Of a stretch of 64,000 nucleotides of DNA, positions 59,052 to 64,000 are shown piece by piece. Both the position numbers and the translations under genes were made by a program. The notes beneath the pieces are model-generated. The model was not told the DNA's origin. It worked only from the letters and a program-made list of their open reading frames with translations, and did no database searches. The number at the start of each line of letters is the position of its first letter. Position 1 is the stretch's first letter. The DNA is from Fodinibius salsisoli (GTDB taxonomy: Bacteria; Bacteroidota; Rhodothermia; Balneolales; Balneolaceae): NCBI RefSeq assembly GCF_026229185.1, contig NZ_JAGGJA010000002.1, forward strand, positions 428,479 through 492,478, written 5' to 3'.

Positions 59052-59747
59052 ATGTCTAAGACTGCTATTGTAACCGGCGCCAGCCGTGGGATTGGCTACG
59101 AAATATGTAAAAAGTTAGCAGAAAAGAATCATCAGGTTATAGCTGTAGCCCGAAGCCAGGAACCATTGAACAACCTTGCGGAGGCTTATCCTCAATTTAT
59201 TGAAGCCTATCCCACCGATCTTACCCAAGAGGATGCTGTTAGCAGATTTATTCAATCCGTAGCTTCAACCTACGACGGAATAGACATTCTTATTAACAAT
59301 GCGGGTGCGCTGATTGCTAAACCATTTAAAGAACTTTCGCTGGATGACTGGCGTTCTCAAATTGAGAGTAATCTCATTAGCGCTGTAAATATTACGAAAC
59401 AATTACTTTCCCATTTTAATACAAGTGCACATATTGTCAATATTAGCAGTATGGGCGGCTACCAGGGCAGTGCCAAATTTCCAGGCCTGTCAGCTTATAG
59501 CGTATCCAAAGGAGCCCTCAGTATTTTAACAGAATCATTAGCTGTAGAACTTAGTGAACAAGCTCTCTCTGTAAACGCTCTTTGTCTCGGGGCCGTTCAA
59601 ACAGAAATGCTTGAACAGGCCTTCCCGGGCATTCAAGCTCCGGTATCTCCTAAAGAAATGGGAGCTTATATTGCTGATTTTGCTCTTACAGGATCAACGT
59701 TTTATAATGGCAAAGTTCTGCCGGTGGCATTAGATGATCCAGAATAA
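59052..59747 (+). CDS. Short-chain dehydrogenase/reductase
   Basis: 231 residues. Classical SDR: TAIVTGASRGIGYEICKKLA (TGxxxGIG), DILINNAGALIAKP (NNAG), the catalytic Ser in IVNISSMGGYQGSAKFPGLS and AYSVSKGALSILTESLAVEL with Tyr-x3-Lys, then VNALCLGAVQTEM. Oxidises or reduces a hydroxyl/carbonyl with NAD(P). Function specific to substrate unknown. Divergent from the aminotransferase; the next gene is 64 bases downstream. Confidence 0.88.
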   Translation: MSKTAIVTGASRGIGYEICKKLAEKNHQVIAVARSQEPLNNLAEAYPQFIEAYPTDLTQEDAVSRFIQSVASTYDGIDILINNAGALIAKPFKELSLDDWRSQIESNLISAVNITKQLLSHFNTSAHIVNISSMGGYQGSAKFPGLSAYSVSKGALSILTESLAVELSEQALSVNALCLGAVQTEMLEQAFPGIQAPVSPKEMGAYIADFALTGSTFYNGKVLPVALDDPE

Positions 59748-59811
59748 CCACAGGGTTAAGTCGTTCTAACACACGTCAACATCAACTGAATTTATGCTAT
59801 AGCATATCATC

Positions 59812-60483
59812 ATGAAAAAACAGTTACTGCTATTACTTTCATTTGTTATTATTACAGCAATTCAAGGACCTGACACATCAAAAGCACAGTCCATTAAACT
59901 GCTGGGCCAAAATACATTAAATGGAGCTATCAATGGTGTGCTGTTGGGAGGCGCTACGATGGCACTCCAGGATAGCGACAAGTTCGGCCCTGTTCGAGTA
60001 GGGCTGGGGGCCGGAACCTTATATGGTATTGGGGTTGGAGTTGCTGATATGTCACGCATCGAAAAGGGCCAACAATTTTATCTCTCCGGTACCTTTAATG
60101 ATGCAACCAACTCTTCCATCATCCCTCTTCTGGATACCCTTTATGGTGCTGCCGGCGGTGCGCTCATTGCTTCATCGGTGTCCCTCATTTTAAAAGAGCC
60201 CTTTCTTGAAGCTATACAATATGGAGCCGGTGCCGGTGCGTGGGCAGGCTTTGGCTTTGGACTGATAGATGCGTTTGTCTTGGCCGAAGGCCCCAACTTT
60301 GCGCAGGCTTCAGCGGGTACTACTTCTGTTGATGGATTTATCACTTATGAGAACAGCTCAAGTTCAATTCAAGTAGGGATGCTGAGCCCGGGTTTATTTG
60401 CCCAGAAAAAACTTTCACCGAGCTCACTTACAACCAGCTATCAGCCATCCCTTACCGTTATGAACCTAAGTGTAAACCTCTAA
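59812..60483 (+). CDS. Secreted glycine-rich hypothetical protein
   Basis: 223 residues with a signal peptide (LLLLLSFVIITAIQGPDTSK AQ). The mature part has several glycine-rich hydrophobic runs such as GVLLGGATMALQ, VGLGAGTLYGIGVGVADM, LYGAAGGALIASSVSLI and AIQYGAGAGAWAGFGFGLID AFVL, like glycine zippers of outer-membrane-associated proteins, and ends in a polar tail. No family recognised. Its stop overlaps the convergent SGNH gene by four bases. Confidence 0.7.
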   Translation: MKKQLLLLLSFVIITAIQGPDTSKAQSIKLLGQNTLNGAINGVLLGGATMALQDSDKFGPVRVGLGAGTLYGIGVGVADMSRIEKGQQFYLSGTFNDATNSSIIPLLDTLYGAAGGALIASSVSLILKEPFLEAIQYGAGAGAWAGFGFGLIDAFVLAEGPNFAQASAGTTSVDGFITYENSSSSIQVGMLSPGLFAQKKLSPSSLTTSYQPSLTVMNLSVNL

Positions 60484-61418
60484 TCGTCTTCGGCCTGGTA
60501 GTCGTCGGGCGTTTCAAAGCTTGAACCCTCTTCTGGATCTTTAGCTAATGCTAAAAAGCGGATAACCTCTTTAACCGTATTCACATGCCCGGAGAGGGAT
60601 GGATGAAGCCCGTCACTTAAATAATTCCATGGGGCCGGACCTTCACTATCTTCTTCTTGGTCACCCTCATCTTCGTTCATGCGCTCACCCAGTGGATCCA
60701 CGATATAGCCCTGTTTACCGGTAAGGATCTCACGAATGCTACTCAAGTCCTCTTCAAAAAGATCAAAGTTAAAGAGTCGAACCTGCTGGAGCATCTCCGT
60801 AATCACAGGAGGCGGGGTCACCCAAATAAGCGGATTATCAGTAACTTCTTCTACGGTAGATTGTATTGAGTTAAGGTTTTCCCAATAATCAGCCAGCGAA
60901 ACGAGGGGGCGGTCAGGCGATACATGCAGCCGTTGGGCATCAAAAGTGCCAAGCGCTACAATCACCCAATCCGGTTCATGATCAAGCACATCGCGATTTA
61001 ACCGTTTTAGGGCATCTGTGGAGGTATCATACGAAACCCCGCTGTTAATAAAAGTGAACTCCGGATCTTCCAGCCCAATTTCTAATACATGCTGAAAGAT
61101 GTTAAACCAGCCTTGTAAGTCATCGGTAATGGAATCTCCAAGCGCTACAATGGTATCTCCCTTCTCAAATGGAAGCTCTTCAAGCCATTCATGCCCCCCT
61201 CCATCTTCCAGCAGCTCTACTGCAGCCTGCTTGGCATTGGAGGCAAATCGTCCTCGTAGCTTTTTAAGTTCATCAATTTCGATTCCCATCAAAGCGGCCA
61301 TGGCTTCTTCATTCTTGATGCCCGGCAAAAGTGGGTATCGCTTTTCCAAATTTAAAAACTGTAATAAATACTTTTCGAGAACTTCTTTTTCTTCTTCTGT
61401 TGCCTTATAGTCTGACAT
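60480..61418 (-). CDS. SGNH/GDSL-type hydrolase
   Basis: 312 residues. Visible blocks: IVALGDSITDDLQGWFNIFQ (GDSx, catalytic Ser), SGVSYDTSTDAL, the Asn-block equivalent DWVIVALGTFDAQRLHVSP (reads GTFD, with the usual GxND altered), and LSDGLHPSLSGHV with the Asp and His (DGxH). A helical N-terminal extension of about 80 residues precedes the hydrolase domain, and an acidic stretch (NEDEGDQEEDSEG) interrupts it. Family is clear; substrate (acyl ester or sugar acetyl) unknown. Preceded by a sirtuin gene on the same strand. Confidence 0.82.
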   Translation of the reverse strand: MSDYKATEEEKEVLEKYLLQFLNLEKRYPLLPGIKNEEAMAALMGIEIDELKKLRGRFASNAKQAAVELLEDGGGHEWLEELPFEKGDTIVALGDSITDDLQGWFNIFQHVLEIGLEDPEFTFINSGVSYDTSTDALKRLNRDVLDHEPDWVIVALGTFDAQRLHVSPDRPLVSLADYWENLNSIQSTVEEVTDNPLIWVTPPPVITEMLQQVRLFNFDLFEEDLSSIREILTGKQGYIVDPLGERMNEDEGDQEEDSEGPAPWNYLSDGLHPSLSGHVNTVKEVIRFLALAKDPEEGSSFETPDDYQAEDD

Positions 61419-61446
61419 AAATAATCTAAAATACTCTATTAAAAAC

Positions 61447-62136
61447 TTACTTACTGTTCAACAATTGATTAACCAATGCTGGCGTTCCCTGCGCTGCAGT
61501 CTGCTGGATGTGCTCCCATCCTGTGTAATCCACCAGTTCTGGTTTGGCAGGATCGATAATATATTTTGGTATATTGGAAGCGGCTAAATCGACCAATCCT
61601 GCTGCCGGATAGACCACCAGCGACGTGCCAATAACGATTAATACATCTGCTTCAGGAACCAATTTAGCTGCCTTCTCCATCTGAGGCACGGGCTCTCCAA
61701 ACCATACCACATGCGGTCGCAACTGGGCTCCATCTTCTGCCGTATCTCCCAGTTCAATGGCTTTCCCACCGACATCATAGATAAGCGATCGATCCTCTTC
61801 ACTCCTCACCTTGGATAATTCTCCATGAAGATGAATAACATCCGTGGAATCGGCTTGCTCATGCAGAGCATCCACATTTTGGGTGATGATGGTTACATCA
61901 AAAGCCTCTTCAAGTTCTGCCAACGCCTTGTGCCCCTCATTGGGATCGACTGAGTGAGCTTGTTTTCGACGCTCGTTATAAAAATTCAACACCAGTTTTT
62001 TGTCATTTTCCCAGGCGGCAGGAGTGGCCACTTCGCGGATGTCATGTCCTTCCCAAAGCCCGTCAGAGTCGCGAAAGGTCTTGAGTCCACTGTCGGCACT
62101 CATTCCTGCTCCCGTTAGTACAATAACTTTTTCCAT
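61447..62136 (-). CDS. Sirtuin (NAD-dependent deacylase), zinc-less
   Basis: 229 residues. NAD site and catalysis are intact: KVIVLTGAGMSADSGLKTFR (GAGxSxxSGLxTFR), FYNERRKQAHS, ITQNVDALHEQA (QNVDxLH), and IVIGTSLVVYPAAGLVDLA. The region that normally carries four zinc Cys residues reads HGELSKVRSEEDRSLIYDVG GKAIELGDTAEDGAQLRPHV and contains no Cys, so no zinc ribbon. The YNERR motif matches class III/CobB-like deacylases (desuccinylase-type pair Y..R). Loss of zinc is seen in some bacterial sirtuins. Confidence 0.87.
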   Translation of the reverse strand: MEKVIVLTGAGMSADSGLKTFRDSDGLWEGHDIREVATPAAWENDKKLVLNFYNERRKQAHSVDPNEGHKALAELEEAFDVTIITQNVDALHEQADSTDVIHLHGELSKVRSEEDRSLIYDVGGKAIELGDTAEDGAQLRPHVVWFGEPVPQMEKAAKLVPEADVLIVIGTSLVVYPAAGLVDLAASNIPKYIIDPAKPELVDYTGWEHIQQTAAQGTPALVNQLLNSK

Positions 62137-62159
62137 AGCAGACTGGCTAAACTATAGAA

Positions 62160-63671
62160 CTAACTACCGGCATACTTTGGCGTCATAAATTCAAGCCAAG
62201 AACTGGACTCTTCATAATCTTCTACCACATCCGGTGTATTTTTGCTGATAAAAGAGGTAACCATTTGCTCAACTTCAGCTTGTAATGTTTGAATGGTATT
62301 CTCAATCATTTTTTGATTAAAGCCCTTGTCGCTTAGTCGCAGCGTAAATTCCAGAGAAATAACCCGACTCAATATACGCCCCAGTTCAACCAACCGATCT
62401 TGTGCTAACTTTTGATCAATTTTAAAATCTAACATTTCGCTAAAATAATCGGAAGCTCGCTCTGTTAGGGTAAAATCACTTAAGAAATTGCTCAAATTTT
62501 TCAATTTAAGTCTACGCATACGTTTTAAAACAGATTCTGATATCTGCTGATAGAGAATATCATTAGAACCTTCAAAAATCTGAAATGGGCGGCTATCAAT
62601 TAAAGCACGGCCGGCGATATGATCTAAACGGTATCCCTTGGCACCGGTAAGCTGTAACAAAGACTGAGCTGCCTGCTGCATAAGGTCGGTTGTATACGTT
62701 TTAATTGCATTAGCAGCAATATCCATTCCGGATACATCTTTGTGAATAGGAACATTATTGCTGGTAAACGCACACATCGCCGAACAGATAGTAAATGAGG
62801 ACTGCAGTTTATTTAATCGTTTTTTTACCTGGTCGTAATTAAATAGACTCTGCCCTCCTACTGACCGTTGTTTACAGTGCGTAATACCTTCTACCATCAT
62901 ACGCTTCAGAAAGCCATTACCCATGCCCGGGAACTGCAACCGACTCCGGTGGAGTACGTCCAGCATCATTTTAATACCTGTTGATCTAGGATTTAAGCGA
63001 TATTCTTCCGGAACATTAATATTGATCTTATTTCTTCCATAAGGTAACATATAGAGTCCTAAATTCTTATAGTACTCCTCTACTTCAATGCCACCTCGCT
63101 TACTATCGTGTATAAAGAATCCTATATCACGACCTAACTTTCCTTTTCCACTTTTTCGTCGTGCGGTAATAAGCCAAAAATCAGCGGCTCCTGTTAACCC
63201 TGCCCAATGTTTAGTTCCCTGTATCTTATACGTATTGCTATTTTCTTCCGTCATTTTCTCAAAAGAGGTTTCCATACGCAAGGCATCTGAACCAAAATCC
63301 GGTTCAGTAATCATTAGCCCGCCCATATTTTTCTCTTTTAAAAAACGATCGAAGATAGGCTGTTTAACTTCTTCAGAACCATAGTTAACTACGGGCTGGA
63401 GAAACAAAGCTCCATTAATACCCATCATAAGAGATAGAGGTAATGATTGGTAGGAACTTGCTTCTAACATTGAAAGAGCCTCATAAGTATGTCCGCCTCT
63501 ACCTCCATACTCTTCTGGTATAAAGACACTTAATGGTTGACATTCCATTACCTCTTGGAAGATATCATGAGGTAATCCCCGACTAAGGCTAATCTCATCA
63601 ATATCATCTTCTTCATTGAATAATTGATTTAGCTTCGTCTTATAGCGATTAATAAACTTAGAAAATTCCAT
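62160..63671 (-). CDS. Acyl-CoA dehydrogenase family protein
   Basis: 503 residues. Acyl-CoA-dehydrogenase blocks: SVFIPEEYGGRGGHTYEALS MLEASSYQSL, GGLMITEPDFGSDALRMETS, TYKIQGTKHWAGLTGAADFW, and the C-terminal SESVLKRMRRLKLKNLSNFL region. QLTGAKGYRLDHIAGRALID SRPFQIFEGSNDILYQQISE contains the EGSNDI-type motif found in the family. The catalytic-base Glu should lie in IFEGSNDI. Oxidises an unknown acyl-CoA with FAD and passes electrons to ETF. First protein-coding gene next to the rRNA operon end. Confidence 0.88.
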   Translation of the reverse strand: MEFSKFINRYKTKLNQLFNEEDDIDEISLSRGLPHDIFQEVMECQPLSVFIPEEYGGRGGHTYEALSMLEASSYQSLPLSLMMGINGALFLQPVVNYGSEEVKQPIFDRFLKEKNMGGLMITEPDFGSDALRMETSFEKMTEENSNTYKIQGTKHWAGLTGAADFWLITARRKSGKGKLGRDIGFFIHDSKRGGIEVEEYYKNLGLYMLPYGRNKININVPEEYRLNPRSTGIKMMLDVLHRSRLQFPGMGNGFLKRMMVEGITHCKQRSVGGQSLFNYDQVKKRLNKLQSSFTICSAMCAFTSNNVPIHKDVSGMDIAANAIKTYTTDLMQQAAQSLLQLTGAKGYRLDHIAGRALIDSRPFQIFEGSNDILYQQISESVLKRMRRLKLKNLSNFLSDFTLTERASDYFSEMLDFKIDQKLAQDRLVELGRILSRVISLEFTLRLSDKGFNQKMIENTIQTLQAEVEQMVTSFISKNTPDVVEDYEESSSWLEFMTPKYAGS

Positions 63672-63833
63672 CTGTGTAATCCATAGTTAGAAATGTTGAG
63701 GTCTTCTCACAACTTTAAAAAGCCACTATTTATAAGTCATTAGCCTAATGAAAACAATATACTTAATATAATAATCTTGATAAAAACCTTCGTATTAGTT
63801 TAAAAAGCTTTTTACAAAAAATATTTGATCCAA

Positions 63834-63868
63834 AAACAAAAAAGGCGATCCCGTTTGGGATCGCCTCT
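63834..63868 (-). terminator. Rho-independent terminator of the rRNA operon
   Basis: On the minus strand a perfect 10-base-pair stem AGGCGATCCC / GGGATCGCCT (63843-63852 with 63857-63866) with a four-base loop, followed by a T-rich tract (63834-63842). It lies just beyond the 3' end of the 5S rRNA gene. Confidence 0.9.
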
Positions 63869-63882
63869 TGATAAAATAAAGA

Positions 63883-63997
63883 GAGCAGGAGGGGACCTAC
63901 GCTTCCGCCCGGAGGGCAGTACCATCGGCGCTGCAGGGCTTAACGGCCGTGTTCGGGATGGGAACGGGTGGGGCCCCTGCGCTAAACCCTTCTGCTC
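63883..63997 (-). rRNA. rrf: 5S ribosomal RNA
   Basis: Minus-strand 5S: GAGCAG 5' end pairs with CTGCTC 3' end, and the diagnostic segments CCACCCGTTCCCATCCCGAA and CACGGCCGTTAAGCCCTGCA are present in the expected places. About 115 nt; the ends are inferred from helix I pairing. The 23S and 16S genes should lie beyond position 64000 on the same strand. Confidence 0.93.
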
Positions 63998-64000
63998 AAT

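Overview
The window looks like chromosomal DNA of a member of the Bacteroidota/Balneolota/Rhodothermota group; a marine or saline Balneolaceae-type organism is my best guess. The reasons are a SusC/SusD pair, a TPR-transmembrane-HTH regulator of the Bacteroidota type, many short-lipobox lipoproteins, few strong Shine-Dalgarno sites, four-helix-bundle (S23/IVS-type) genes and DUF559 genes, and moderate GC content. No phylogenetic search was possible, so this placement is an inference from gene content.

Layout. 1-4.1 kb: the start of a long-chain acyl-CoA ligase, a hotdog thioesterase, a repeat-flanked four-helix-bundle gene, an unknown conserved protein and a second AMP-forming acyl-CoA ligase. 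4.2-11.2 kb: an exported protein-isoaspartate methyltransferase, an unknown gene, a beta/gamma-crystallin-like protein, a lipoprotein next to an MddA-type methanethiol methyltransferase, an LVIVD lipoprotein and an outer-membrane barrel. 11.2-16 kb: two tandem alpha/beta-hydrolase-LuxR fusions, a thioesterase and a TPR lipoprotein. 16-25.2 kb: three SAM methyltransferases, a TetR regulator with two look-alike operators, a YadA-head/S74-chaperone protein, OsmC, a cupin and an FAD-linked oxidase. 25.5-30.1 kb: a TPR/HTH regulator, a secreted protein and a subtilisin-like lipoprotein. 30.3-39.1 kb: a 2H phosphoesterase, then a susC-susD-(FG-GAP/ASPIC-UnbV) uptake locus. 39.4-54.2 kb: aromatic catabolism. 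Homogentisate dioxygenase and 4-hydroxyphenylpyruvate dioxygenase are on the minus strand, divergent from a phenylacetate operon paaABCD-(secreted orf)-paaG-[vapBC, inverted]-paaH-paaI-paaJ-[S23 gene]-paaY-paaZ-[DUF559]-crotonase. No paaE or paaK is visible. 54.3-64 kb: AlkD-like repair protein, a fused 2-oxoacid dehydrogenase E1, a HisC-like aminotransferase, an SDR, an SGNH hydrolase, a sirtuin without zinc cysteines, an acyl-CoA dehydrogenase, and finally a terminator and 5S rRNA (minus strand) of an rRNA operon that continues beyond the window.

The aromatic genes form a coherent pathway: tyrosine to 4-hydroxyphenylpyruvate to homogentisate to maleylacetoacetate, and phenylacetyl-CoA through the epoxidase and oxepin route to acetyl-CoA plus succinyl-CoA. 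The nearby aminotransferase and fused E1 could feed phenylpyruvate into phenylacetyl-CoA, but that is speculation.

The most unusual pattern is a set of short, palindromic, word-like intergenic repeats in at least four families: A, ACTCA/TGAGT words; B, GAATTCTGAATTC words; C, CTCC/GGAG plus GTGGGT; D, TTAATAACTTA words. Three small orphan genes each sit exactly between inverted copies of one family: an S23-type gene in A, another S23-type gene in D, and a DUF559 nuclease-like gene in C. Solo copies of the same families lie in many other intergenic gaps, often abutting or supplying a neighbour's stop codon. This resembles the REP/RAYT arrangement but with different proteins, and it is the leading candidate for an undescribed system here.
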